This document shows positions 1 through 7,509 of a stretch of 11,504 bases of DNA, one piece after another. The notes under the pieces were generated by a model. That model saw only the letters and a program-made list of their open reading frames with translations, did not search any database and was not told the origin of the DNA. A program made the position numbers and the translations under genes. Source of the DNA: Alphaproteobacteria bacterium (GTDB taxonomy: Bacteria > Pseudomonadota > Alphaproteobacteria > UBA828); contig JAUVWK010000053.1 of NCBI GenBank assembly GCA_030604165.1, positions 1 through 11,504 on the forward strand, read 5' to 3'. Within the stretch, counting starts at the first letter, position 1, and each line of letters starts with the position of its first letter.

Positions 1-832
1 GAATCAGCACCGGCGCCGGCCGGCCGGGGATCTGGGCGGTGGTGACGCAGATGTCCTGCTTTTTCAAGGTCTCGTGAATCACCTCGGCCTGGCGCTGCTG
101 ATAATCGCGGCTCATCTCGCGCGCGTATCCGCCGGTCGTCTCGGCCGCTTCGCTCTCTTCGCCCGGCACCTCGATGAAGGTCGCGCCGAGGCTTTCGACC
201 TGTTCTTTCACCGCGGGGCGCACATCGAAGGCCGAGACCACGGCACCCAACCGGTGCGCGGTGGCGATCGCCTGCAGGCCCGCGACCCCGGCGCCGAGCA
301 CCACCACCTTGGCCGGCGTAATGGTCCCGGCGGCGGTCATCATCATCGGCAGGATCTTGCCGAACGCGCCCGCGGCGTCGATCACGGCCTTGTAGCCGGC
401 GATGTTGCTCTGAGACGAGAGCGCGTCCATGCTCTGCGCCCGGCTGATGCGGGGCACCAATTCCATGGCGAAGGTGGTGAGGCCGCGCTTGGCGTAATCC
501 TCGACCTGCTCGCGCTGCGCCAGCGGCGACAAAAGCCCGATCAGGATGGCGCCCGACTTCATCATGGCGACTTCGTCGGGCCCGCCCTCGGCCGCGGTCA
601 TGGGCCGGCGCACCTTGAAGACCATGTCGGCTTCGCTATAGAGCGCCGCCGCGTCCGGCACGATATCGGCGCCGGCCGCCGCCAGCACGTCGTCGGACAT
701 GGCGGCCTTGAGGCCCGCCTCCGACTGGATCAGAACCTCGACGCCGAGGCGGGAAAATCTCTTGATGGAATCCGGCGACGCCGCGATGCGTGTTTCCCCG
801 GGACGAATCTCCTTAGGAACACCAATCTTCAT
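1..832 (-). CDS. pntAA: NAD(P) transhydrogenase alpha subunit, part 1 (PntAA), C-terminus off the window
   Basis: This is the soluble NAD(H)-binding domain I of proton-translocating transhydrogenase, which passes hydride from NADH to NADP+ at the cost of the proton gradient. The first 277 residues are present; the family protein is about 370-380 residues, so roughly 100 are missing. The N-terminus MKIGVPKEI is typical of the alanine dehydrogenase/PntA fold. The segment SRAQSMDALSSQ (130-141) is the conserved RQD loop that contacts the domain III partner. The Rossmann motif GAGVAG is at 180-185, with acidic D203 (FDVRP) placed to bind the adenosine ribose, and the mobile loop near Y236. The start at 832 is supported by an AAGGA ribosome site 6 nt upstream. 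No membrane segment is present, as expected if the alpha subunit is split into PntAA and PntAB; the fusion form cannot be excluded because the 3' end is not seen. Confidence 0.95.
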   Translation of the reverse strand, partial: MKIGVPKEIRPGETRIAASPDSIKRFSRLGVEVLIQSEAGLKAAMSDDVLAAAGADIVPDAAALYSEADMVFKVRRPMTAAEGGPDEVAMMKSGAILIGLLSPLAQREQVEDYAKRGLTTFAMELVPRISRAQSMDALSSQSNIAGYKAVIDAAGAFGKILPMMMTAAGTITPAKVVVLGAGVAGLQAIATAHRLGAVVSAFDVRPAVKEQVESLGATFIEVPGEESEAAETTGGYAREMSRDYQQRQAEVIHETLKKQDICVTTAQIPGRPAPVLI

Positions 833-862
833 TCGTTTTCCTTGACTATCGCTCAGGCTCCT

Positions 863-879
863 TCCGGCGCTTCGCCGGA
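863..879 (-). other. Perfect 7-bp GC hairpin in the pntAA leader
   Basis: TCCGGCG and CGCCGGA flank a 3-nt loop, 31-47 nt upstream of the pntAA start codon. On the minus strand the hairpin is followed by AAGGAGC, not by a U-run, so it does not look like a terminator. The flanking GCTCC and GGAGC can pair in an alternative, longer fold. It could be a leader structure or one copy of a dispersed palindromic repeat; no second copy was noticed in this window. Confidence 0.4.
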
Positions 880-953
880 GCGAACAATGCCTCTCTTGGA
901 CCGATTTGCCAAGGTCCGAATTCGCTTTTCTTGCCACGGTTTGAGTCTTTTTT

Positions 954-967
954 TTGACGCGTGTCAA
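954..967 (-). promoter_or_regulatory. FNR/FixK-like operator upstream of pntAA
   Basis: A perfect inverted repeat, TTGAC-N4-GTCAA, is centred at 960.5, about 128 nt upstream of the pntAA start codon. It matches the TTGAY-N4-RTCAA pattern bound by alphaproteobacterial FNR/FixK-type regulators. A run of eight A (minus strand) lies immediately downstream. The minus-strand half site also reads TTGACA, a perfect -35 hexamer, but the sequence 17 nt further on (TCAAAC) is a poor -10. Because the gene upstream (ABC1) runs in the same direction, pntAA is the only likely target. Confidence 0.5.
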
Positions 968-998
968 GGTGGATTTCGTTGGAGCGTGCCAAGATAGA

Positions 999-1021
999 TT
1001 GGCGCCGCCTGGCGCCGCCAA
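999..1021 (-). terminator. Possible terminator-like stem made of a 10-bp tandem repeat, after the ABC1 gene
   Basis: TGGCGCCGCC occurs twice head to tail at 1000-1009 and 1010-1019. On the minus strand, 35 nt past the ABC1 stop, this can fold as TTGGCG/CGCCAA or as GGCGCC/GGCGCC with an AGGC loop. It is followed by TCTATCTT, which is only moderately T-rich. It could end the pepF-ABC1 transcript, but the tail is weak. Confidence 0.35.
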
Positions 1022-1055
1022 CCGACCGCACGCGGCCGCACCGAACGGGCCGGTG

Positions 1056-2405
1056 TCAGGCCGCCTCGGGCACGCCGCAAAGCTCGAGCGCTTGCCTCTG
1101 GCGGCGCGCCAGCGCGGCCGGCTCGAAGCCCTCGATCAAGGCCTCGAAAGCGCGGTGCCAATTGAGTTTGGCCTGGAGGTGCAGGAAGACCGAACCGAGC
1201 CCAATGGCGGAACGGTCCATAAGCACGAACTCGCCCGGCAGCGTGACACGGCCATGGCGGCGAATCTCGCGGTGCACCTTGGCGGCAACGGCGCCGCCGT
1301 AATGGCCGCTGCCGGATTCGTCGATCAGGCGCACCCGATCGTCGAGCAGCGGGCCATAAATATACTCCGCCCACATATGGAGCGCGTCGATGATGGCCGT
1401 CGACAGGCCGGTAAAGCCCCAGGTCTCGTAGGCATGTACCGCCAGCGCCCGGTCGTCGCGCTGCAAGGCGCGATACAGGTCGATCACACCGCCGACGAAC
1501 TTGGCTTCGAAAACGCGGATACAGCCGTAATCGAGCAAATTGACGGTGCCGTCGGGGCGCACGGTGTAATTGCCGAGGTGCGGATCGCCGTGCAACACGC
1601 CGTAGTGATAGAAGGGCACATACCAGGCTCGGAACATGTGACTCGCCACTTTGTTGCGCAACGCCTGCGGCCGCTCCTTGAACGCCAACAGGCGCTCGCC
1701 CTCGAGCCAAGTCATGGTCAGCAGTCGATCGCTGGAAAGCGCGGGCAAGACACCCGGCACCGCGACGCCGGACTCGGGTTTCAGCATCTCGTCATAGAGC
1801 CGCATCTGCTGCGCCTCGCGAACGTAATCCAGCTCTTCGCGTAGGCGAGCGGAGATTTCCTGCTGGATTTGCCGAGTGTCGATGGAAGGGTCATAGCGCT
1901 TGTAGAGGCGAAAGATGAGCTTGAGCTGGCCCAAGTCGGCCTCCACGGCCGAAGCCATATCGGGATATTGCAGCTTGCAGGCTAGCGGCTCGCCCGCGAG
2001 GCTGACCGCGCGGTGCACCTGGCCGAGCGAAGCCGCGGCGGCGGCCTCGGCCTCGAAAGCCTGGAATTTATCGCGCCAAGCCGGGCCCAGCTCGCTCGTC
2101 ATGCGGCGCTTGACGAAGGCCCAGCCCATGGCCGGCGCTTGCGATTGCAGGGCGCTCAGCTCCTGGACATATTCCTCGGGCAGGCCGTCGGGCACCGTGG
2201 CCAGGAGCTGCGCGACCTTCATGAGCGGGCCCTTGAGACCGCCGAGCGCGCGCCGCAGGTCGGCGGCGTTGCGGCCGCGGTCGGCGGGCATGCCCAGATA
2301 GCGTTGCCCGGCCAGGCGCGCGGCGAGCCCCCCCACCGAGGTGCCGACCCGCGCATAGCGGCGGACCCGGCCGCTGAGCCGGTTGCCTTCGCCCGCTCCG
2401 GTCAT
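1056..2405 (-). CDS. ABC1/AarF-family atypical kinase (UbiB/COQ8-like)
   Basis: This 449-residue member of the ABC1/AarF/UbiB family of atypical kinase-ATPases includes proteins that support ubiquinone synthesis. Visible hallmarks in order: the family KxGQ motif is present as KVAQ (63-66); an alanine-rich loop AAAAASLGQ (121-129) replaces a glycine-rich P-loop; the nucleotide lysine is K144 (ACKLQYP); a long insertion follows with E190/E191; the catalytic loop is HGDPHLGN (272-279); and DYG (292-294) takes the place of DFG. No membrane segment is evident at the C-terminus, unlike E. coli UbiB, so this is the shorter soluble type common in alphaproteobacteria. The start ATG lies 19 bp beyond the pepF stop with a weak GGGGA site, so translation is probably coupled in one operon with pepF. 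The specific role is unproven: quinone synthesis is family knowledge, not shown here. Confidence 0.9.
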   Translation of the reverse strand: MTGAGEGNRLSGRVRRYARVGTSVGGLAARLAGQRYLGMPADRGRNAADLRRALGGLKGPLMKVAQLLATVPDGLPEEYVQELSALQSQAPAMGWAFVKRRMTSELGPAWRDKFQAFEAEAAAAASLGQVHRAVSLAGEPLACKLQYPDMASAVEADLGQLKLIFRLYKRYDPSIDTRQIQQEISARLREELDYVREAQQMRLYDEMLKPESGVAVPGVLPALSSDRLLTMTWLEGERLLAFKERPQALRNKVASHMFRAWYVPFYHYGVLHGDPHLGNYTVRPDGTVNLLDYGCIRVFEAKFVGGVIDLYRALQRDDRALAVHAYETWGFTGLSTAIIDALHMWAEYIYGPLLDDRVRLIDESGSGHYGGAVAAKVHREIRRHGRVTLPGEFVLMDRSAIGLGSVFLHLQAKLNWHRAFEALIEGFEPAALARRQRQALELCGVPEAA

Positions 2406-2424
2406 GAGCGACGATCCCCACGTC

Positions 2425-4221
2425 TCACAGCTCGGCCTCGAGCTGATCGATAAAGCCGGCGATCACCCCGAGGCCCTTGGACCAGAAGCCGGGGTCGCCG
2501 GCATCCAGCCCGAAGGGCGCCAAAAGCTCCTTGTGGCGCTGCGTGCCGCCGGCCCGCAGCATCTCCAGATAGTTCCGCTCGAAGCCCTCGGCGCCATCCT
2601 GGTAGACGGCGTACAGCGCGTTCACCAGGCAATCGCCAAAGGCGTAGGCATAAACGTAGAACGGCGAATGAACGAAATGAGGAATATAGGCCCAATAATG
2701 CCGGTAACCGTCGTGGAAGCGCAGGGCCGGGCCAAGGCTCTCGCCCTGGATCGACAACCAGATCTCGCCGATGCGCTCGGGCGTCAGCTCGCCCTGGCGC
2801 CGCTCGTCGTGAAATTGGCGCTCGAACTCGCAGAAGGCGATTTGGCGCACCACGGTGTTGAGCATGTCCTCGACCTTGTTGGCGAGCATGACCCGGCGCC
2901 GGCGCGCATCGGGCTCGCCCGCGAGCAAGGCCCGGAAGGTCAGCTGCTCGCCGAACACGGACGCCGTCTCGGCCAGGGTGAGCGGGGTATCCGCCATCAG
3001 CGCGCCCTGCGGCGCGGCCAACACCTGATGCACGCCGTGGCCCAGCTCGTGCGCCAGCGTCATCACGTCGTGCGTCTTGCCCTGATAGTTGAGCAACAGA
3101 TAGGGGTGCGCGCTCGGCACGGTGGGGTGGGCGAACGCGCCCGGCGCCTTGCCCGCCCGCACCGGCGTGTCGATCCAGGCATGGTCGAAAAAACGCTGGC
3201 CGATTTCGGCGAGGCGCGGCGAGAACTCGCGGTAGGCGTCGAGCACGATCGCGGTCGCTTCGTCCCACGGCACGATGCGGTCGTCGTCGTCCGGCAGGGG
3301 GGCGTTGCGGTCCCAGTCGTCGAGCTTGTCGACGCCGAACCAGCGCGCCTTGAGCGCGTAATAGCGGTGCGATAGCCGCGGACAGGCGGCCTTGACCGCG
3401 TCGATCAACGCCTCGACCACCTCGTCTTCGACCTGGTTACCGAGATTGCGCGAGGAGATCGGCCGTTTGAAGCCGCGCCACTTGTCCTCGATCTCCTTGT
3501 CCTTGGCGAGCGTGTTCAGGATCAGCGCGAAGGCGCGCTCGTGCTGGCCGAGCACGGTGCCGACCGCGATGGCGGCCTGCTTGCGGACGGCGCCGTCCTT
3601 GTCGGACAGCAGATTCAGAACCTCGGCGCTGGACAGCTCCTTGCCATCCACCGTGAAACGCAGACCGGCGATCGATTCATCGAACAGGCGAACCCAGGCG
3701 GCGCGGCCCGTGACATGCTTCTCGTGCAACAAGCGCTCCAGCTCGTCCGAAAGCTGATAGGGCCTGAACACCCGCGTGTCCCGCACCCACGGTGCGTAAT
3801 GCGCGAGCTTCTTGGCGCTCAGGCGCGCGGCGATGTCGTCGTCCTCGATGCGGTTGAGCTCGAGCGCCAGGAACAGGATGTCGCTGGAAATCTCGGTCAC
3901 CCGCTCCTGGACGGTTTGGAAAAACTTGGCCGCTTCCGGATCGTCCATGGCGGTGACGTAATAGAGGTAGGCGTAACTGGTGAGCCGGCCCAGCTGTTCC
4001 TGGAGGGCCTCGTAGCGTTCGACAACCTCGCCGAGCGCGGCACCGTCCAATTTCTCGACCTTACCGGCGTAGCGCCGATTGAGCTCCTGGGCCTGCTTGG
4101 CGGCATCCTCGAGGTCGCGCCGGAGCGGCCGCGAGTCGGGCCCGGGGTAAAGATCGTTCAGGTCCCATTGCGGCAAGGCGCCGATCTGCTGCTCGCGCGC
4201 GACCGTGGTCTGTTTGTCCAT
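2425..4221 (-). CDS. pepF: Oligoendopeptidase F, M3B family zinc metallopeptidase
   Basis: This cytoplasmic zinc endopeptidase of family M3B cleaves oligopeptides. It has 598 residues, the usual length for PepF. The helical N-terminal lid domain covers about 1-200. The zinc site is HELGH at 391-395 (H391, E392, H395), with the distal glutamate E418 in LAETASVFGE. The C-terminal segment HFVHSPFYVYAYAFG carries the histidine and tyrosines expected to line the substrate site. There is no signal peptide. The start is supported by GGGAG and GGAGG directly upstream of the ATG, the second one touching the start codon. A candidate promoter lies about 40-70 bp upstream, and an ABC1 kinase gene follows in the same operon. 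Nothing in the protein looks broken. Confidence 0.97.
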   Translation of the reverse strand: MDKQTTVAREQQIGALPQWDLNDLYPGPDSRPLRRDLEDAAKQAQELNRRYAGKVEKLDGAALGEVVERYEALQEQLGRLTSYAYLYYVTAMDDPEAAKFFQTVQERVTEISSDILFLALELNRIEDDDIAARLSAKKLAHYAPWVRDTRVFRPYQLSDELERLLHEKHVTGRAAWVRLFDESIAGLRFTVDGKELSSAEVLNLLSDKDGAVRKQAAIAVGTVLGQHERAFALILNTLAKDKEIEDKWRGFKRPISSRNLGNQVEDEVVEALIDAVKAACPRLSHRYYALKARWFGVDKLDDWDRNAPLPDDDDRIVPWDEATAIVLDAYREFSPRLAEIGQRFFDHAWIDTPVRAGKAPGAFAHPTVPSAHPYLLLNYQGKTHDVMTLAHELGHGVHQVLAAPQGALMADTPLTLAETASVFGEQLTFRALLAGEPDARRRRVMLANKVEDMLNTVVRQIAFCEFERQFHDERRQGELTPERIGEIWLSIQGESLGPALRFHDGYRHYWAYIPHFVHSPFYVYAYAFGDCLVNALYAVYQDGAEGFERNYLEMLRAGGTQRHKELLAPFGLDAGDPGFWSKGLGVIAGFIDQLEAEL

Positions 4222-4261
4222 CCTCCGCTCCCTTGGCCCCTCGCTCCCTTACCATCGACCA

Positions 4262-4291
4262 TTCATATGGGACGCCCCGGCCGCCGGTCAA
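4262..4291 (-). promoter_or_regulatory. Candidate sigma-70-type promoter of pepF
   Basis: On the minus strand TTGACC (4291-4286, five of six matches to TTGACA) is separated by 18 bp from TATGAA (4267-4262, four of six matches to TATAAT). Transcription would start near 4254, giving a leader of about 33 nt before the pepF ATG. It lies in the 160-bp divergent gap between pepF and the acyl-CoA synthetase gene. No equally good promoter was seen on the plus strand of the gap. Confidence 0.4.
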
Positions 4292-4381
4292 AGCCCGCGG
4301 CGCACCACATCGGCGCTTGGTCTTGACCAGTCTATCCCCTTATCATCGCGGCGCAGGTGGTAACAGCGAGCGGATCGAGCC

Positions 4382-6163
4382 GTGGACTACGCCTCGTGGC
4401 CGAGCTTGCCGGCCATGTTTTTCGAAAAGGCCCGCGAAAAGGACGACAAGCCGTTCCTTTGGGCTAAACGCGACGGCGGCTACCGGCCCCGCTCGTGGCG
4501 CCAGATAGCCGACCAGGTGCGCGCCCTGGCCGTGGGCCTGCGGGCGCTCGGCGTGGTGCCCGGCGATCGGGTGGTGCTGGTCTCCGAAAACCGGCCTGAA
4601 TGGGTGATCGCCGACCTCGCCATCATGTCGGCCGGCGCCATATCGGTGCCGACCTATACCACCAACACGACGCGGGATCACCGCCACATCTTGACCGACA
4701 GCGGCGCCAAGGCGGCGATCGTCTCCACCGCGGCACTGGCCGCGCGACTGCTGCCGGCCACGGCCGAGGCGGCCAAGCTGCGCTTCGTGGTGGCGATGGC
4801 GCCGGTCGAGGCCGGCGCCTTCGGCGTGCCGATCCACGGCTGGGACGACGTGCTGGCGCGCGGCGAGTCCGGGGCGGAAGAGATCGACGCCATCGTGCGC
4901 GGGCTCGGCCGCGGCGACGTCGCCTGCCTGATCTACACCTCGGGCACCGGCGGCAACCCCAAGGGCGTCATGCAGCGCCACGAATCGATTCTGCACAACT
5001 GCATGGGCGCCAGCGAGGTGCTACTCCAGGTCGGCCTCGGCGACGACGTGTTCCTGTCGTTTCTGCCGCTGTCGCATGCCTATGAGCACACCGGCGGGCT
5101 CTATTGGCCGATCTCGATCGGGGCGCAAATCTACTATGCGGAGAGCCTCGATACCTTGTCCACGAACCTGCTGGAAGCGCGCCCGACGCTCATGGTGAGC
5201 GTGCCGCGTCTTTACGAGGTGATGCACCGGCGCATCCAGAATACGCTCGAGCGGCAGGGCGGGCTCAAGGCCAAGCTGTTCGCCATGGCGGTCGCCTTCG
5301 GCCGCCGCGAGTATGAACGGCCGGGCAGCCTGAACCCGTTCGAACGCGTGCTGAACCGGCTCCTGGACCGCTTGGTGCGGCGCAAGGTGGCGGCGCGTTT
5401 CGGCGGGCGCTTGAAGGGCATGATGTCGGGCGGCGCGCCGCTCAATCCGGAGGTCGGGATTTTCTTCACGGCGCTCGGCGTGCGCCTGTTGCAAGGGTAT
5501 GGCCAAACCGAAGCCTCGCCGGTGATCAGTTGCAACGAGCCCAACCATGTGCGGCTGCACACCGTCGGCCGCCCGTTCAAGGATGTGGAGGTGCGCATCG
5601 CCGACGACGGCGAGATTCTGGTGCGCGGGCCGCTGGTGATGAGCGGCTATTGGAACGACGAGGTCAGCTCCAACGAGGTGCTGCGGGACGGCTGGCTGCA
5701 CACCGGCGACGTCGGGCGGATCGAGGCGGACGGCTGCCTCCAGATCACCGACCGCAAGAAGGACATCATCGTGCTCTCGGGCGGCGATAACCTGTCGCCG
5801 CAGCGCATCGAGGGCCTCCTGACGCTGCAGCCGGAGATCGCCCAGGCGATGGTCTATGGCGACCGTCATGCCTATGTGGTCGCCTTGCTGGTCCCGGACG
5901 AGGGCTTCGTGGAGGGCTGGGCGCGGGCGCACGGCCACGCGCCCGAGCTGGCCGAATTGGCCGGCGACGACGCCTTCAACAAGGCCATGGCGGCGGCGCT
6001 GGAGCGCGCCAATCCCGACCTCGCCAGCACCGAGCGGGTCAAGCGCTGCATCGTCGCCGCCGAGCCCTTTACCGTGGACAACGAACTGATGACACCGACG
6101 CTCAAGGTGCGCCGCCACAAGGTGCTGGAAATCTACGGCGCGGCGCTGGAAGCGCTTTATTGA
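4382..6163 (+). CDS. Long-chain acyl-CoA synthetase (AMP-forming, FadD-type)
   Basis: This adenylate-forming enzyme activates a fatty acid with ATP and joins it to CoA through an acyl-AMP intermediate. It has 593 residues, full length for the bacterial long-chain family. The ATP loop YTSGTGGNPKG is at 185-195, the A5-type motif GYGQTEASP at 372-380, the ATP-ribose aspartate in HTGD at 440-443, the hinge region DRKKDII at 457-463, and the C-terminal catalytic lysine K575 in TPTLKVRR. The long insertion and closing region (about 290-345) fit the long-chain group rather than acetyl-CoA synthetase. The start codon is GTG, chosen because the segment from residue 8 (SLPAMFF) already matches the family N-terminus; an ATG at residue 12 would cut into that. 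The ribosome site is weak. The gene is transcribed alone, divergent from pepF. Exact chain-length preference cannot be read from the sequence. Confidence 0.94.
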   Translation: MDYASWPSLPAMFFEKAREKDDKPFLWAKRDGGYRPRSWRQIADQVRALAVGLRALGVVPGDRVVLVSENRPEWVIADLAIMSAGAISVPTYTTNTTRDHRHILTDSGAKAAIVSTAALAARLLPATAEAAKLRFVVAMAPVEAGAFGVPIHGWDDVLARGESGAEEIDAIVRGLGRGDVACLIYTSGTGGNPKGVMQRHESILHNCMGASEVLLQVGLGDDVFLSFLPLSHAYEHTGGLYWPISIGAQIYYAESLDTLSTNLLEARPTLMVSVPRLYEVMHRRIQNTLERQGGLKAKLFAMAVAFGRREYERPGSLNPFERVLNRLLDRLVRRKVAARFGGRLKGMMSGGAPLNPEVGIFFTALGVRLLQGYGQTEASPVISCNEPNHVRLHTVGRPFKDVEVRIADDGEILVRGPLVMSGYWNDEVSSNEVLRDGWLHTGDVGRIEADGCLQITDRKKDIIVLSGGDNLSPQRIEGLLTLQPEIAQAMVYGDRHAYVVALLVPDEGFVEGWARAHGHAPELAELAGDDAFNKAMAAALERANPDLASTERVKRCIVAAEPFTVDNELMTPTLKVRRHKVLEIYGAALEALY

Positions 6164-6165
6164 TT

Positions 6166-6186
6166 GAGTGGCGCCTTTCCCCACTC
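6166..6186 (+). terminator. Stem-loop directly after the acyl-CoA synthetase stop
   Basis: GAGTGG (6166-6171) pairs with CCACTC (6181-6186) across a 9-nt loop, starting 2 nt after the TGA stop. The same left-hand element CCACTCGC (6181-6188) can instead pair with GCGAGTGG at 6228-6235. Neither fold is followed by a T-run, so a classical intrinsic terminator is doubtful; it may be a processing or Rho-dependent end. The rest of 6187-6286 shows no gene. Confidence 0.3.
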
Positions 6187-6286
6187 GCGTGGAAGCGCTC
6201 TGGATCATAGACTCATGAGCTGGCGTTGCGAGTGGCGATGTTCGCTTAGTCCCAGCACCGGACCAACCGTGACCCGCTCCAGTATG

Positions 6287-6299
6287 TCGGCACACAACC
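6287..6299 (+). repeat. 13-bp direct repeat, copy 1 (TCGGCACACAACC)
   Basis: The same 13 bases recur at 7646-7658 in the same orientation. Both copies are in non-coding DNA, one beyond the 3' end and one beyond the 5' end of the binding-protein gene. A 13-mer match somewhere in a window of this size is expected about once by chance, so the placement is the only reason to note it. Confidence 0.35.
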
Positions 6300-6348
6300 C
6301 GATTCGGACGTTCGTAATCGTCGGATAGGATTCAAGTTCTCATCCGAT

Positions 6349-6384
6349 TCGGTCGGTGGGGAGGCGACCGATTGCGCCTCCCCA
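6349..6384 (-). terminator. Two overlapping, mutually exclusive hairpins after the binding-protein gene
   Basis: Hairpin A is a perfect 10-bp stem: TGGGGAGGCG (6357-6366) with CGCCTCCCCA (6375-6384) and an 8-nt loop, beginning 9 nt past the TAA of the binding-protein gene. Hairpin B is a 7-bp stem: TCGGTCG (6349-6355) with CGACCGA (6365-6371). They share 6365-6366 and each uses part of the other's loop, so only one can form at a time. No T-run follows on the minus strand, so A most likely acts as a 3'-end stabiliser or imperfect terminator; this is inference. Confidence 0.5.
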
Positions 6385-6393
6385 ACACGTTGC

Positions 6394-7509
6394 TTAGGCG
6401 TGTAGGAACTCGGCCCAAAGATCGATCTGGGCCTCATCCAGTTCCGGACCCTGACGGATGTCGTAGCGTGTGTTCGCCAGGTATTCGGCTTGATCGTCCC
6501 AGCGCAGGACCTTCTTTTCTTCAGCGCCCAGGCTTGCATTCATGTTGGTGGGCATTGCCCAAAAACACTCCGATGTCGCTAGCCGCGCCTGGCCATCGTT
6601 GCTCATGATGTATTGCAGGAACTGAAGCGCCAGGTCCTTGCGGGCCGAGCCGTCGAGGATGGTGATCGACTGCATCCATCGCCCGCCACCTTCCTTAGGC
6701 ACCAGCCAGTCGAGTTCAGGTTTCTCCCCAGCGGCAAGTTGCGAAACGATGAATTCGGCGCCGCCGCCCAGGATGTCGATATCACCCGTAGCGAGCGCCG
6801 TCTGGCAGGTAACCACATCCGAGATCAGGGCAGCGACCTTTTTGATCTTGAAAAGCTGCTCGCGAATTGGCTCGAGATCCGCCATCGTCATGTTGCTTGG
6901 ATCGCCGCCGTTCGCCACGAGGAGCATTTGCATCACCGGCTGATACCAGTCGAAGATGCCGATGCGACCCTCGTACTTCGGGTTCCACAGAACCGACATG
7001 GTTTGAAGGTCCGCGACATCCACCTTTTCGCGGTTGAAGCAGACCGCCGTGTACCCGAACTTTTCTGGGATGGCGATCATCTTGCCATCTTTGTAGTGAA
7101 ACTGTGGCTGACGGACTTCAGGAAATATGCTGTCCATGTCGAACGCGCTTTCCGAAAGCTCCGTAAACTTGACCGCCTTGGACACTTCCTGCACATCGTT
7201 CGAATTCACGATCCAAACGTCCCAGTCACCGGGACCGGACTGTTCGAGAATGGCAAGCGCGCTGCCGGTACCTTCGTAGTCCTTCAAATTGACCCTGACC
7301 CCATGGGCTTCCTCGAAGGCCCCAATCAGAGTGGGATCGAGGTGGTCGCACCAGGTGAGGATATTCAATTCGTCAGCGGCTCGCGCGCGGCGGGACCAGA
7401 TCGCTGGCGCGGCGATTGCGCCCGCCACAACCGCGCCGCTGCCCTTCAGAAAACGGCGGCGCGTGGGAACGCGACTTTGCCCGTTCCGAGGTTGACTCAA
7501 TTTCTTCAT
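6394..7509 (-). CDS. Tat-exported periplasmic binding protein, PotD/PotF family, ligand unknown
   Basis: This 371-residue solute-binding protein would deliver its ligand in the periplasm to the divergently encoded ABC permeases. A twin-arginine signal is clear: TRRRFLKG at 16-23, an alanine/glycine-rich stretch to about 37, and an ARA-A cleavage site after residue 44. The mature start LNILTWCDHLDP and the segment WLVPKEGGGRWMQS (268-281) align with PotD/PotF. Compared with E. coli PotD (positions recalled), the first-site Trp is kept (W53) but the following Tyr is His (H56); D168 and E171 correspond to W188 and P191; W229 falls in GGG (248-250); W255 is kept (W278) while D257 is Q280. Loss of these acids argues against a linear polyamine ligand. 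GGGAGGT (7522-7516) is a good ribosome site. It stands alone on its strand and its composition is less GC-rich than the left-hand genes. Confidence 0.93.
   Translation of the reverse strand: MKKLSQPRNGQSRVPTRRRFLKGSGAVVAGAIAAPAIWSRRARAADELNILTWCDHLDPTLIGAFEEAHGVRVNLKDYEGTGSALAILEQSGPGDWDVWIVNSNDVQEVSKAVKFTELSESAFDMDSIFPEVRQPQFHYKDGKMIAIPEKFGYTAVCFNREKVDVADLQTMSVLWNPKYEGRIGIFDWYQPVMQMLLVANGGDPSNMTMADLEPIREQLFKIKKVAALISDVVTCQTALATGDIDILGGGAEFIVSQLAAGEKPELDWLVPKEGGGRWMQSITILDGSARKDLALQFLQYIMSNDGQARLATSECFWAMPTNMNASLGAEEKKVLRWDDQAEYLANTRYDIRQGPELDEAQIDLWAEFLHA

Noticed and set aside
74..997. Long plus-strand reading frame opposite pntAA
   Set aside because: It is antisense to a clear transhydrogenase gene, its translation is rich in His, Arg and Gly with no domain, and such frames are common opposite GC-rich genes.
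954..1844. Plus-strand 296-residue frame opposite the ABC1 gene
   Set aside because: The opposite strand has every ABC1 kinase motif; this one has no recognisable motif and would run over the FNR-like box.
4323..4340. TTGACC followed by TATCAT as a promoter for the acyl-CoA synthetase
   Set aside because: The two elements are only 12 bp apart, too close for a sigma-70 promoter.
5021..6295. Minus-strand 424-residue frame opposite the acyl-CoA synthetase
   Set aside because: It is the antisense shadow of a gene with complete catalytic motifs.
6301..6352. Possible tRNA or insertion-sequence remnant in the junction
   Set aside because: A stem TCGGAT/ATCCGA and a repeated CCGATTCGG are present, but there is no T-loop or anticodon arm, no transposase fragment and no target duplication.
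6246..6539. Minus-strand 97-residue frame at the end of the binding-protein gene
   Set aside because: It overlaps the binding-protein gene in another frame, has no good ribosome site and shows no known domain.
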